From Actinotignum timonense (lineage in GTDB: Bacteria; Actinomycetota; Actinomycetes; Actinomycetales; Actinomycetaceae), in NCBI RefSeq assembly GCF_900155575.1, contig NZ_LT706966.1, positions 738,476 to 799,535 of the forward strand: a stretch of DNA of 61,060 nucleotides, given 5' to 3'. Below the pieces are notes generated by a model. It did not search any database. It was not told where the DNA came from and was given only the letters and a program-made list of their open reading frames with translations. The position numbers and the translations under genes were made by a program. Below, in pieces: positions 50,825 to 60,517 of this stretch (the first letter of the stretch is position 1; each line of letters begins with the position of its first letter).

Positions 50825-51989
50825 CCACGCGCGCCAAGAACCGCTGCCCCTTCACGTGGAAAGCGTGAGCGTGCTTCGCCCAGGCGCTCCGGCTCCGGTG
50901 GTCGATGAGGTCTCTTTCCACGTTGACCCGGGAGAAATCCTTAGCGTGGTGGGGCCTTCCGGGTGCGGAAAAACCTCGCTACTGGAAGCAATCGCGGGAA
51001 TCCTTCCTGCATCGGGGCGCGTGCGGATAGGTGGTGCATCCCCGCAGCGCATCGCTTTTGTTTCCCAGGACCCGGTGCTTTTCCACGCGATGAGCGTGCG
51101 TGAAAATATCGAATACGCGCTCGGGGAGCGGCACCTCGCTCCGGCAATTGTGCGCGACCGGGTGGATATCGTCATGGCCCTGCTCGGGGTCGATGATATT
51201 GCGCGCCGCCGCGCCAACGAACTATCCGGCGGACAAGCGCAGCGCGTTGCCCTCGCCCGGGCGCTCGCAACCCGCCCCGATGTGCTGGTCCTCGACGAAG
51301 CTTTTGTGCACGTGGAAGGCCGCCTGGTCCACCGTGCCCGCAGGGTGGTTCGCGAAGAAGTGCAGCGCTTTGGTACCCGCGCCATCGTGGTCACCCACGA
51401 TATTGACGAAGCTTTCCTGCTGGGCGACCGCCTCCTCGTGATGGGCGAGAAGGGGAACGTGGCGGCGCTAGGAACCCCCAGCGAGGTGTACCGGCATCCG
51501 CTCAGCCCGAGCGTGGCGCGCTTTTTAGGAATCCCCAATATTTTCCCGGCCCGGCTCTCCGGCGTGACCCGCCCATCTGCGGCAGCCCCGGGCAACACAC
51601 CCGCACCAGAAGGGTCCGCGCCAGAAGGCCTCGCGCGGATTGAATTGGGGCGCTGCACCTTCGAATTACCGTGCGCCGCGGAAGTGTGCAGCCTGCCAGC
51701 GGGTGGCGTCGTCGTTACGTATTTCCCCGCGGAACAGGTGGCACTGCATCCACTCGACGCACGGCCCGCGCCCACGCGAGGGGCGAGCGGCCCGGCGCCC
51801 GGGATGAACGGCCGTATTATCTCGCGTACGTTCGCGCGCGCTTTTACTATGTACGACGTCGAAACGGATATCGGCACCATCGTTGCCCGAATCCCGGGCG
51901 ATATCCCGGAGTTGGCGCGCGGAACCCAGGTACGGGTGGGGATTTGTGCGGGGTGGGTCGGCCCGGCGCAGGCACTCGATATTGGTTAG
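50811..51989 (+). CDS. ABC transporter ATP-binding protein
   Basis: 392 residues. Walker A GPSGCGKT (48-55), signature LSGGQ (138-142), Walker B VLVLDEA, H-loop VVTHDIDEA. The C-terminal third is a TOBE-like domain with a Pro/Ala-rich linker. Odd: the D-loop after Walker B reads FVHVEGRL instead of the usual SALD, which could affect dimer coupling. GTG start follows GGAAAGGACTACC. Drives the upstream permease. Confidence 0.92.
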   Translation: MFTHSHARQEPLPLHVESVSVLRPGAPAPVVDEVSFHVDPGEILSVVGPSGCGKTSLLEAIAGILPASGRVRIGGASPQRIAFVSQDPVLFHAMSVRENIEYALGERHLAPAIVRDRVDIVMALLGVDDIARRRANELSGGQAQRVALARALATRPDVLVLDEAFVHVEGRLVHRARRVVREEVQRFGTRAIVVTHDIDEAFLLGDRLLVMGEKGNVAALGTPSEVYRHPLSPSVARFLGIPNIFPARLSGVTRPSAAAPGNTPAPEGSAPEGLARIELGRCTFELPCAAEVCSLPAGGVVVTYFPAEQVALHPLDARPAPTRGASGPAPGMNGRIISRTFARAFTMYDVETDIGTIVARIPGDIPELARGTQVRVGICAGWVGPAQALDIG

Positions 51990-52011
51990 TGCGCCGCGCC
52001 GCCCGCGAAAA

Positions 52012-52049
52012 CGCCCGCGGAAACTGAGGTATCCCCAGCTCCGCGGGCG
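52012..52049. terminator. Terminator between the ABC operon and the antiporter gene
   Basis: 10-bp stem CGCCCGCGGA/TCCGCGGGCG around an 18-nt loop that itself can pair CTG/CAG; CTTTCTT follows on the plus strand. Sits between convergent genes. Confidence 0.6.
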
Positions 52050-52070
52050 CCGCGCCTTTCTTAGTGGTAT

Positions 52071-53450
52071 TTACTCACCTTCGAGAGCGGCGATTTTGCG
52101 CTGCTCGGCCAGGCGGTTTTCTTCCCGGCAAATCACCGTGAAAATAGCCAGAATCAGCACGGTGAAAACAAGGAAGGTAATAAAGGTGACGTCCCACCCG
52201 GCGTACTTGACGAGGAAGCCCACGCCGGTGGAGGCCAGGGTGGCGCCCAGCAGGTAACCGAACAGGCCCGTGAAACCGGCCGCGGTGGAGGCGATATTAC
52301 GCGGGGACAGGTCGAGGGCCTGTAAACCGATGAGGCCAACCGGGCCGTAAATGAAACCACCGATCAGCGCCACGAACAGCACCATCACACCGAAGGGCGT
52401 ACCCACCGGGGCCAGCCAGTACGCCGCAATCGAGAGGCCCGCGCCCAGGGTGAAAAGCCCAATGGCTTTCGAGCGGTTACCGTGGAAAACACGGTCAGAA
52501 ACCCAGCCGCACAAAATAGTGCCGAGGAAACCGGCCAGCTCGAAGGCAGCGAAACCAGCCAGCCCGGAACTAATACTCATATTGTGAATTTCGGACAGGT
52601 ACGTGGTGATCCAGTGCAGCACGCCGTAACGCAGCGCGTAAACGAAAACATTAGCGATAGCTAGCAGCACAATAATGCGATTGCGCAGCACGTACTTGAA
52701 AACGAGGTCCTTCGTGGAGATTTTCTCCCCGGCTTCGGCGGTCACATCCGCGACCTTGCTCGGATCATTACGCCATTCATCGACCGTCGGAAGGCCTTCC
52801 GAGGGCGGATTATCACGAATAAGGATGAACGCGAGGAGGGCAACAATAAGGGCGACGACGGCGGGAAGCCAGTAGGCGGCGCGCCAATCCTCACCCGTGT
52901 ACGCCAGGCCAAGACCGACGAGGAAGGGCAGGGCACCGGCACCCACGTTATGGGAAGTATTCCACAAGGAGCCCTTCCAGCCGCGCTCCGAGGTGGAGAA
53001 CCATTGCACGACGATACGCCCGCAAGGCGGATACCCCATGCCCTGGAACCAGCCATTGAGGAACATGACCGTAGCGAAAATACCCACCGACGCGGAAACC
53101 CAGGGCACGAAAGCCACAATGAGATTCATGACCGCGGAGAGCGCCAGGCCCAGCGGGAGGAAGTAGCGGGCATTGGAACGATCCGCCACCATCGCGGAGA
53201 AGAACTTGGACAGCCCATAAGAAATGAGGACTGCATTACCGATAATGCCAATCGCGGGCTTATCGATGGTGCCGTTTTCTTCCAGGAGGAGCGGAGCAAC
53301 CGTGGAAATATTATTGCGAATCAGATAGAAACCGGCATAGCCCAGGAAAATTCCCATAAAGACCTGGAACCGGAGGCGCGGGAACTTGCGAGCGATCTGC
53401 TCCGCGGAGAGCCGCGGCTTAGGCCCGGGTGCCGCCAACCACTTAAACAT
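52071..53450 (-). CDS. Organophosphate:phosphate antiporter (UhpT/GlpT type)
   Basis: 459 residues, about 12 membrane segments. The OPA-family pattern is clear: GIFLGYAGFYLIRNNIS in the first helix with the substrate-binding Tyr and Arg, WFQGMGYPPCGR in the middle and SLWNTSHNVGAG. It exchanges inorganic phosphate for hexose- or glycerol-phosphates. AGAGGTGTGTC precedes the ATG. Convergent with the two-component/AfuABC-like operon, matching the arrangement where a UhpT is under a phosphosugar-sensing system. Confidence 0.9.
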   Translation of the reverse strand: MFKWLAAPGPKPRLSAEQIARKFPRLRFQVFMGIFLGYAGFYLIRNNISTVAPLLLEENGTIDKPAIGIIGNAVLISYGLSKFFSAMVADRSNARYFLPLGLALSAVMNLIVAFVPWVSASVGIFATVMFLNGWFQGMGYPPCGRIVVQWFSTSERGWKGSLWNTSHNVGAGALPFLVGLGLAYTGEDWRAAYWLPAVVALIVALLAFILIRDNPPSEGLPTVDEWRNDPSKVADVTAEAGEKISTKDLVFKYVLRNRIIVLLAIANVFVYALRYGVLHWITTYLSEIHNMSISSGLAGFAAFELAGFLGTILCGWVSDRVFHGNRSKAIGLFTLGAGLSIAAYWLAPVGTPFGVMVLFVALIGGFIYGPVGLIGLQALDLSPRNIASTAAGFTGLFGYLLGATLASTGVGFLVKYAGWDVTFITFLVFTVLILAIFTVICREENRLAEQRKIAALEGE

Positions 53451-53665
53451 GACACACCTCTTCGTGTTGAGTTGGGTTCCTGAGAACCCTGTGCTTACAA
53501 GAAAAAATTACGTGGAGGGAGGTAACGTGGGCGGGCCCGGGAGTAACTCACGGTAACAGCGCGGTTACCGAGGTGGTGATCGCGCTTGTGGCGGGGTGAG
53601 GTTCGGTGAGGCGCGGTGACGTGTAGTGAGGCGGCGCGGTGCGGCGAGGCGGCGTCGCGCGTGAA

Positions 53666-53715
53666 ACTGCCCCGCTTTCTCGATGCGGTTGCAAGAATCG
53701 AGAAAGCGGGGCAGT
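53666..53715. terminator. Long hairpin terminator of the surface-protein gene
   Basis: 19-bp perfect stem (53666-53684 with 53697-53715) and a 12-nt loop; no T-tract. The 310-bp gap 53451-53760 otherwise holds the promoter side of the antiporter gene and a G-rich stretch with repeated GGTGAGG-like units (53596-53660). Confidence 0.75.
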
Positions 53716-53760
53716 AGCGGGGCGCTTGGGTGAGCTGCGGTTGATCAGCAGCTGGTCGCC

Positions 53761-56547
53761 CTAATGATCGCGCCGGGAGCGCTCGGTGCGCCGGATAACC
53801 AGCACCAGGCCCGTGCTCAGCAACGCGAGGGCGGCACAAGCGCCAGCTGCGCCGGAGATGCCGGATGCTCCGGTGGATACCAGCCGTTTCCCGCCCGTGG
53901 GCTTGCTGGGAGTAGGAGTCGGCGTCGGGGTAGTGCTCGGTGTCGGCGTCGGTGTTAGCGTTGCGGGCGGCGCGCTCGGCGGCACGGTTGGCGTGGGAGT
54001 GGGCACCGGCGTTGAAGTTTCGCTCGGCGTAGGCACCGGCTCGGGCGTAGGTGTCGCGCTTTCGCTTGGGGTCGGAGTTGGAGTCTCACTCGGCATCGGA
54101 GTTCCGCTGGGAGTTGGTGTCGGCTCCGGCGTAGGCGTCGGGGTTGCCGTCGCCGTCGGCGTGGGCTCCGGGGTCACCGGGGGTACCGGCGGCACGGGAG
54201 GAACCGGCGGTTCAGGAGGCGTAGGCGGCACATACACATTCGTGAATTCGACGACCCGAGAATGCGGATGCGCTCCGGCACTTTCCTTGCGCTCCACCCG
54301 GAAGTGCCCGGCCAGTCCCTCGGGGAGTTTCTCCGTCACCCGGTAGATCAGCGCGGTGCGCTCGGCCGGATCCTTAGCCAATTCCTCAGGCGTATACATC
54401 GGCAGTTTCTCCAGCTCAAACTGGAAATTCTTGCCCTCGCCGCGCATCACACTATTCTCCTTGAGATAGGTGCGCGCCGGAACCGTGGCGATCTTCGTTT
54501 CGCCCTGCCAACTTTCCACCTCGAAATTATCGAGATACGTATCCGGATCCACCCCGGCAATGAGATCCCCACCGCCGGTCCACTGCTTCTTCACCAGCAC
54601 ATCCAGGAAAGGCACGATCTCTACTTCATCGCCCGGGATGATATTGCGCAGCGGCGTCGTACCAAATTCGCGCACCTTTGCACGGAAGGTGACCTCCAGG
54701 TTTTTCTCAGGCCGGTACGAGGTCCGCGTGGTGAAATCAAAATTCGTCACGTGCGCAGCATCGTTATCTTCCAGAATCACACGGCGAGTTTGCGGATCGT
54801 AACGCACCGCGTAATTCGTGGTGGCCTTGCCATCTTCGCGGACCTGCGCGCTGCCTTCCACGTAAGCGAGGCGTTCGTCCAGCTCATCGACCACGGTCAC
54901 GGTATTTTTGATACCGAAATCGACGTACTTATCGTATTTCATAATGAGCCGATGGTCGCCGGGGATCTTCCCCGCGATCTTAAATTCGACGGCGTCCCCG
55001 AGACTTGCGTGGCTGCGTTTCACCTCAGCTTGCGGCTGCTGCTGCACAATTGTTTTGGTGAACGACGGCGCCTTGGGAATAAACATGCGCAAGGGAGTTT
55101 TGAATCCGAGGAGCGCCGTGGCCTCCGGGGTGTTATCGAAGCGGGTATCGCTACCGCCGTCCGGATTAATCCAGGTTTCCGCATCCGGGCTGCTGCTCGT
55201 CAAGCCGAGCACCTGCAAACGGCCCGTTTCCGTGAGCCGGAAATGCTGCGCGCGCTCCAGGTCAAATCCGCTCTTAAAACGCTCCGGGGCGCTGATAATA
55301 CGCACCTGGTAGTCCCCGGGCACCACCTTGGTAAAGAGGTAACGCGGGGCCATGCCCGGCTCTTCAACCGAAGTATCAACCAGCTCACCGGCTGCATTAT
55401 ACAGCCCGAGCTCAAAGCCGGACTTCGCGTGGCGCACCCCGAAATCACCGTAAGTAACTTTCTCGATATCCGAAACTGTGAAGTACACCCGCTTGCTCAA
55501 GGTGACCCGCAGGGTGGAGGTGGCCGGATCGTAACTCTGCTTCGCTATTGCGTAGTAGGGATAAGCCTCCGGGAGCTCGGGTAGCGAGAGCCGCGCACCT
55601 TCCGGAAGATTCGGCACCGTGATATCCGTGGTGAAATCGCCGCGGCCCGCGGGAATGGTGAGCTGCGGGGCGGCATGAGGGTTGGCCCGGCCATTCACCT
55701 CAAATTCCCAGCGCGCGCTTTTGCCAAGCACGTCAAAGGGGCGCTCAATCACCACGTGGAAAGTGGCGGTGCTCAGCTTCACTTCCCGTACATGCACCGT
55801 GAATTCTCCGGTATCACTGGAGTCCACCGAGGTCACTTCATAGGCTTTTTCGGTGCCGCCATCGCGAACCATGAGCGGATCCATCGGCTTATTCGGATCC
55901 GGGCGAAGGAGGAGCGTGGTGAATTGGCCAGCGTCGTCGTATACAACGTTGTGCGTGAAATAGAAGCCCTGCGCATCGCGCCTGACGATCTGGCTGATCG
56001 AGTGGGGCCCATCCAAGGTGGGCAGCGCGAAGCGGTCAATAGTTCCGGTGACGGGAGCGCCATTCGCATCCACGAGGTTCACGGAATAGCGCCGTTCAAT
56101 ATTTTCCTTGAGCACCACATCAACGCGCAGATCACCCGATTCGCTTTGCGTGACCGGGACCCGCACGGTGTCGCTGATCGTGCGGCCCCGCCACCCGCCG
56201 GGCGCGCGCAGGGTATATGGCAGGGTTTGGCCCGCGGTGTAGCCATCCGGTTCCACCGCGAATTCGATTTCGTAGCGGCTCAAGCCATTGGCCAGGGGTG
56301 TGGTGGACTTGACGTCTTCGGGAGCAATGTCCCATTCCCCGGCGGTCCACCCTGTTCCTTCTTCGAGTTTGAGGGATGTTATGTCCTGCCGCGTATAAAT
56401 AGTGGCGTGTAGGACGAGCACGGTGGGTGCGGGCGGCGCCGCCGGATCCGATGCCGCGGGATCCGGTGCGGCGTAAGCCTGCGGGAGCACGAGGGCGAGT
56501 ACCGCGAGGAGCACCGTGATGACCAGGGGTTTCTTCTTCAATCGCAT
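53761..56547 (-). CDS. LPxTG-like anchored surface protein with pilin-type domains
   Basis: 928 residues. Signal peptide at 1-27 ([20 protein letters not shown], ending AYA). The exterior part is mostly beta, with an isopeptide-type domain around 460-640 ([11 protein letters not shown], then [15 protein letters not shown]) and a Cna_B-like domain ending [12 protein letters not shown] Pro/Thr/Ser/Glu-rich stalk of about 110 residues leads to the sorting signal: LVSTG, a hydrophobic helix and [10 protein letters not shown]. The motif has Val in place of Pro. GGGAG lies before ATG 56547. Likely an adhesin or pilus-like protein on the cell wall. Confidence 0.85.
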   Translation of the reverse strand: MRLKKKPLVITVLLAVLALVLPQAYAAPDPAASDPAAPPAPTVLVLHATIYTRQDITSLKLEEGTGWTAGEWDIAPEDVKSTTPLANGLSRYEIEFAVEPDGYTAGQTLPYTLRAPGGWRGRTISDTVRVPVTQSESGDLRVDVVLKENIERRYSVNLVDANGAPVTGTIDRFALPTLDGPHSISQIVRRDAQGFYFTHNVVYDDAGQFTTLLLRPDPNKPMDPLMVRDGGTEKAYEVTSVDSSDTGEFTVHVREVKLSTATFHVVIERPFDVLGKSARWEFEVNGRANPHAAPQLTIPAGRGDFTTDITVPNLPEGARLSLPELPEAYPYYAIAKQSYDPATSTLRVTLSKRVYFTVSDIEKVTYGDFGVRHAKSGFELGLYNAAGELVDTSVEEPGMAPRYLFTKVVPGDYQVRIISAPERFKSGFDLERAQHFRLTETGRLQVLGLTSSSPDAETWINPDGGSDTRFDNTPEATALLGFKTPLRMFIPKAPSFTKTIVQQQPQAEVKRSHASLGDAVEFKIAGKIPGDHRLIMKYDKYVDFGIKNTVTVVDELDERLAYVEGSAQVREDGKATTNYAVRYDPQTRRVILEDNDAAHVTNFDFTTRTSYRPEKNLEVTFRAKVREFGTTPLRNIIPGDEVEIVPFLDVLVKKQWTGGGDLIAGVDPDTYLDNFEVESWQGETKIATVPARTYLKENSVMRGEGKNFQFELEKLPMYTPEELAKDPAERTALIYRVTEKLPEGLAGHFRVERKESAGAHPHSRVVEFTNVYVPPTPPEPPVPPVPPVPPVTPEPTPTATATPTPTPEPTPTPSGTPMPSETPTPTPSESATPTPEPVPTPSETSTPVPTPTPTVPPSAPPATLTPTPTPSTTPTPTPTPSKPTGGKRLVSTGASGISGAAGACAALALLSTGLVLVIRRTERSRRDH

Positions 56548-56671
56548 ATTTCTCCCAGACAACGCAGTCGGCATAAGGAATACCTATACGGAAAATATCT
56601 AAGAAAATGCTAGCACTCGGCCGGTAATTAGATTCAGGAATTAAGGCGCTTCGTGCCCCACAATATCCCGC

Positions 56672-56677
56672 TATAAT
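56672..56677 (+). promoter_or_regulatory. -10 element of the YhhQ-tgt promoter
   Basis: TATAAT with a leader of about 65 nt. A GTCCG/CGGAC hairpin lies in the leader. I see no preQ1 riboswitch consensus. Confidence 0.5.
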
Positions 56678-56748
56678 CATGACCGTCCGTGCGGTGGCAG
56701 AGCCGGACACCATAACCATATTTTCTCAACACGCATGGAAAGGTCACG

Positions 56749-57579
56749 ATGAGCTCGCAGTCCACCGCGCCGCACGGCGCCAGCACGCATCCTGAGTCAC
56801 ACCCCACCACACCCGCACCCGCGCTCGCGGACGGCCTGGTCACCCCGAATAACGTCAGCCCGAACACCACCGGCACCGCCGCCACCACCCCGGGCGCTAC
56901 CGGCACCACCGCCCGCTTCGCGGACGTCGCCCGTTCCCACCTCTTCGTGTACGTGGCGGTTTTCTTCGTCTCCTTCCTCCTCATTTCCAATATCGGCGCC
57001 ACGAAGCTCATCACCCTGAATATTGGTGGTCTTGATCTTTATTTCGACGGCGGCGCGATGCTCTTCCCGCTCACCTACATCATCGGTGACCTTCTTTCGG
57101 AGGTCTACGGTTTCAAAGTCGCCTCCCGCACGATCATCCTCGCTTTCGGGGTGCAGATCCTGGCCTCCTGCTGTTTCTGGCTGGTGCAGATCGCCCCGCC
57201 CGCCCCGGATTACGCCAACCAGGAAGCTTTCGAAGCGGTGCTCGGCGTGGTGCCGCGCTTCGTGGCGGCCTCCGTTTTCGGATTCCTCTTCGGCCAGCTC
57301 TCCAACTCCTACGTGCTGGTCTGGATCAAGCGCCGCTTCGGGGAACGCGCCCTGTGGGTGCGTCTCATTTCCTCCACCATCGTGGGCGAATTGCTGGACA
57401 CCATCATTTTCTGCTTCGTGGCCTGGGGCGCGGATATCGCGGCCGGCAATGTGGAATTCTGGTCCATCGTCAACCTCTCCCTGGTCGGCTGGCTCTATAA
57501 AGTCGGCATCGAAGTGGTATTCCTCCCGCTGACCTACGCCGTGGTTGGTGTGGTGAAACGCCACGAAGGCTTACGATAG
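56749..57579 (+). CDS. yhhQ: Queuosine precursor transporter (YhhQ family)
   Basis: 276 residues. The first 60 are Thr/Pro/Ala-rich and hydrophilic, unusual for the family. Six membrane segments follow, with SNIGATKLI, FPLTYIIGDLLSEVYG and SSTIVGELLDTIIF typical of YhhQ/QPTR (ECF-like) transporters of queuine or preQ1. AAGG lies before the ATG. It is followed by tgt with a 116-bp gap; together they allow salvage of the modified base instead of synthesis. Confidence 0.9.
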   Translation: MSSQSTAPHGASTHPESHPTTPAPALADGLVTPNNVSPNTTGTAATTPGATGTTARFADVARSHLFVYVAVFFVSFLLISNIGATKLITLNIGGLDLYFDGGAMLFPLTYIIGDLLSEVYGFKVASRTIILAFGVQILASCCFWLVQIAPPAPDYANQEAFEAVLGVVPRFVAASVFGFLFGQLSNSYVLVWIKRRFGERALWVRLISSTIVGELLDTIIFCFVAWGADIAAGNVEFWSIVNLSLVGWLYKVGIEVVFLPLTYAVVGVVKRHEGLR

Positions 57580-57695
57580 GCAGCGGGCCGGTGGCGGCGT
57601 CGTCGTACTAAAAACAACGCGAGCGCGCGGCACGGCGCCCGGGCATAACGCGCGTGCCGCACACAAGAACCGCACCGCAACAGAAAGGTGAGAGC

Positions 57696-58961
57696 GTGAC
57701 AACAGGATTTACGATCGGGACGCGCCTGGACGCGCGCGTGGGTGACCTCACCGGGCGGCCGCTGGGACGCACCGGCGTGATTCATACCCCGCACGGCGAT
57801 ATCGCCACCCCGGCGTTCATTCCCGTCGGCACGAAAGCGACCGTTAAAACTCTCACGCCCGAGCAGGTGCGCGGTATCGGCGCGCAGGCCGTGCTCGCGA
57901 ACGCCTACCACCTCTATCTGCAACCCGGCCCGGAGATCCTGGATGCCGCCGGCGGCCTATCCGCTTTCATGAACTGGAACGGCCCCACCTACACGGATTC
58001 GGGCGGGTTCCAGGTGCTCTCGCTCGGCTCCGGCTTCAAAAAAGTACTCAGCAACGAGTACGCCGGGAAAAACGCCGGGCGCGCGGATACCGAACTCGCG
58101 CGCGATAAAGAGCGCCTCGCGAATGTGGACGACGACGGCGTATGGTTCCGTTCCCACCTCAACGGCTCGCGCCACCGGTTCACCCCGGAGGTGTCCATGG
58201 GGATTCAGCACCAGCTCGGCGCCGATATTATGTTCGCCTTCGACGAGCTCACCACCCTGCTCAACTCCCGGGCCTACCAGGAGAAAAGCCTGGAGCGCAC
58301 CCGCCGCTGGGCCGAGCGCTGCCTGGCCGAACACCGCCGCCTCACCATCGAACGCGCCGGCAAGCCCTACCAGCAGCTCTTCGGCGTGATCCAGGGCGCG
58401 CAATACGAGGATCTGCGCCGGAAAGCCGCGCGGGACCTCGGCTCCATGTGCGTGGACGGGCAGGAATTCGACGGTTTCGGGATCGGCGGGGCGCTGGAAA
58501 AGGAGAAGCTCGGAACCATCTGCGCCTGGGTGAGCGAGGAGCTACCCGAAACGAAAGCCCGCCACCTCCTCGGGATTTCCGAACCGGATGATTTCTTTGC
58601 CGCTATCGAAGCCGGCGCGGATACCTTCGATTGCGTCAATCCTTCCCGGGTGGCGCGCAATGCCGCGATCTACTCCCCGGACGGGCGTTTCAACGTGACC
58701 CGCGCCCAGTTCCGCACCGATTTCGGGCCGCTGGTGCCCGGCTGCGAGTGCTACACCTGCCAGAACTATTCGCGCGCCTACCTCAATCACCTCTTCAAGG
58801 CGAAGGAGGCACTGGCGGCCACGCTCGCCACTATCCACAACGAGTACTTCACCGTGCACCTCGTGGATACCATCCGCGCGGCTATTGAATCCGGCGATTA
58901 CGCGGCCTGCAAAGAAGAAACGCTCGGGCGCTTCTACCGCGGGCAGTGGGGGCGCGCCTAG
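57696..58961 (+). CDS. tgt: Queuine tRNA-ribosyltransferase
   Basis: 421 residues. The nucleophile region DSGGFQVLSL, the DELTT and GxxQG-like segment (FGVIQGAQYEDLRR), the FGIGG (FDGFGIGGALEKE) and the zinc site CECYTCQ followed by His in YLNHLF are all visible. It replaces guanine-34 in tRNA with GYN anticodons by queuine or preQ1. GTG 57696 follows AAAGGTGAG; an in-frame GTG at 57654 has no ribosome site. Overlaps the convergent gene by 4 bp at its end. Confidence 0.95.
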   Translation: MTTGFTIGTRLDARVGDLTGRPLGRTGVIHTPHGDIATPAFIPVGTKATVKTLTPEQVRGIGAQAVLANAYHLYLQPGPEILDAAGGLSAFMNWNGPTYTDSGGFQVLSLGSGFKKVLSNEYAGKNAGRADTELARDKERLANVDDDGVWFRSHLNGSRHRFTPEVSMGIQHQLGADIMFAFDELTTLLNSRAYQEKSLERTRRWAERCLAEHRRLTIERAGKPYQQLFGVIQGAQYEDLRRKAARDLGSMCVDGQEFDGFGIGGALEKEKLGTICAWVSEELPETKARHLLGISEPDDFFAAIEAGADTFDCVNPSRVARNAAIYSPDGRFNVTRAQFRTDFGPLVPGCECYTCQNYSRAYLNHLFKAKEALAATLATIHNEYFTVHLVDTIRAAIESGDYAACKEETLGRFYRGQWGRA

Positions 58962-60421
58962 AACGCGCGGTGCGCCGCCTCGCTCAGCTTCTGGAAGGTC
59001 TCCGGATCGGGGAAACCGGACACCTCGTAGCGCGGCGGCCACACATTTTCGAGCGGCTGGAAGCCTTCGGGCCACACATCGCGGGCCACATCCAGGCGAA
59101 TGGTGATATTGGCGGCTTCCGGATCGGCATCGTCAAGATAGTTAATGAAATCCGCGACCGCCGGGATGGACCCGTAGTGGTCCGAGCGGCGCCACTGCGT
59201 GAGGCTCACCGCGCCTTCGTCCAGGTCATGCACCTCGTAGAGGGCCACGTGGCCCATCTTTTCCGGCCAGCGCGAAAGGAATTCCTGCTGGTGATCGTAC
59301 ATGCGCCCGCGGAAGGTGGCGCGCAGATTCGCCAGCGGCGCGTAGGCCGGGTGATCCGGCATAGGAATCCATTCCATCCAGCCGTCCGCGGCCACGGTGT
59401 GGGGGAGCGGGTAGATAGCGTCGTCGATATCGTAATCCTGGAGCAAACGGTTGAAGAGCGCGGGAAGCTCCGGATCATCAGCCAGCACCACAAAGAGGCG
59501 CGAGCGCGAAGCCGGCACGAACAGCGGCAGCGCGCCGTTGTATTGCTTGCTGATCGAGTACGCCACCTGCTGGACCAGATCCACATCCGCGAACCACGAA
59601 CTCTGGTAATTATTCGGTTCGGTAAAAGCCAGCACCCGCGCGCCCGCGTACATCATGACCACCAGCTCCAGGGCCGCGTAGCCCGATTGCGCATTCAGGC
59701 CGCGCAGCGATTCCACGGCGTGCCCGAATAGCGGACCCACATCATCCGTTCCCGGAATCAGATCCAGATCCGAGAAATACAGCGGAATGATGTTATCCGG
59801 GGTATCGCGCGCCAGCCCCACGCCCACGAAATCCGTGAGCGGCAGGTAGATAAAGGAATCATCCTCGCGCCGGTTGACGCGCGTGAAATAATCCGCGGCG
59901 CGCACAATCGGCATAATCGGCCCCTCGGCGTCACCCTGCTCCTCCGCGAGCTCATCAAGCGCGGGATCGCGGTGCGGGAACCCCGGGTCGCTGGGATCCA
60001 TGGTCCCGAAGAATTGCGCGAAGATTTCCCGCCAGGACAGGTTTTTCTGGCCGCGGCCCGGAGGGGTGCCGGGCATCTCGGGCGCGCTGCTTCCCGCGGC
60101 CGCACCCGTTCCGGTAGCCGCACCGCCCGCGTTCGCACCGTTTCGGGCCGACGACGCCGCCCCCGGCTGGGCGGACCCGGCCGCACCTTCGGTGACCTGC
60201 GGGGTGGTGGCCCCGGATACGCCGATAGTGATGAGGCGGTTGAGAAGTGCGCGCCGGCTGTCTTCGGGAGCATCCGGATCGATCATCTCAAAGGGGCGGA
60301 AGCGGAAGGTGCGTCCGTCCGGGAGCAGGACATCCAGCCACGGCCCGTCGGCATTGACCAGCGCGCCGGCGAGTTCGGGATGAGCGGTGGCGACCTCGAG
60401 GGCCCAATTCATGAGCGACAT
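58958..60421 (-). CDS. Protein of unknown function with central low-complexity linker
   Basis: 487 residues from ATG 60421; that start has a CAGAAT hexamer about 6 nt upstream and AGAGGT directly before, as for the NUDIX gene. Residues 1-65 form a domain with a VLLPDGRTFRFRPFEM strand pair. A Gly/Ala/Ser-rich linker (about 70-120) leads to a large alpha/beta part with PIVRAADYF, VPASRSRLFVVLAD and an SseB-like alternation. No signal peptide. I do not recognise the family. Confidence 0.7.
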   Translation of the reverse strand: MSLMNWALEVATAHPELAGALVNADGPWLDVLLPDGRTFRFRPFEMIDPDAPEDSRRALLNRLITIGVSGATTPQVTEGAAGSAQPGAASSARNGANAGGAATGTGAAAGSSAPEMPGTPPGRGQKNLSWREIFAQFFGTMDPSDPGFPHRDPALDELAEEQGDAEGPIMPIVRAADYFTRVNRREDDSFIYLPLTDFVGVGLARDTPDNIIPLYFSDLDLIPGTDDVGPLFGHAVESLRGLNAQSGYAALELVVMMYAGARVLAFTEPNNYQSSWFADVDLVQQVAYSISKQYNGALPLFVPASRSRLFVVLADDPELPALFNRLLQDYDIDDAIYPLPHTVAADGWMEWIPMPDHPAYAPLANLRATFRGRMYDHQQEFLSRWPEKMGHVALYEVHDLDEGAVSLTQWRRSDHYGSIPAVADFINYLDDADPEAANITIRLDVARDVWPEGFQPLENVWPPRYEVSGFPDPETFQKLSEAAHRAF

Positions 60422-60517
60422 ACCTCTATTCTGGCAGAAAGTGGCGCAGGCCGCTTGCCGGGCGCGGTATCCTTGCAAGCAGAGATGTGACTCATGGAAC
60501 CAGGTCGAGGAGGAGCC

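Noticed and set aside
54262-55584. 440-codon frame opposite the surface-protein gene
   Set aside because: Mirror frame of a gene with clear signal peptide and sorting signal; His/Arg-rich composition typical of shadows.
56575-56748. preQ1 riboswitch before the YhhQ-tgt genes
   Set aside because: Expected from function, but the short leader shows only one hairpin and none of the conserved preQ1 aptamer sequence I can recognise.
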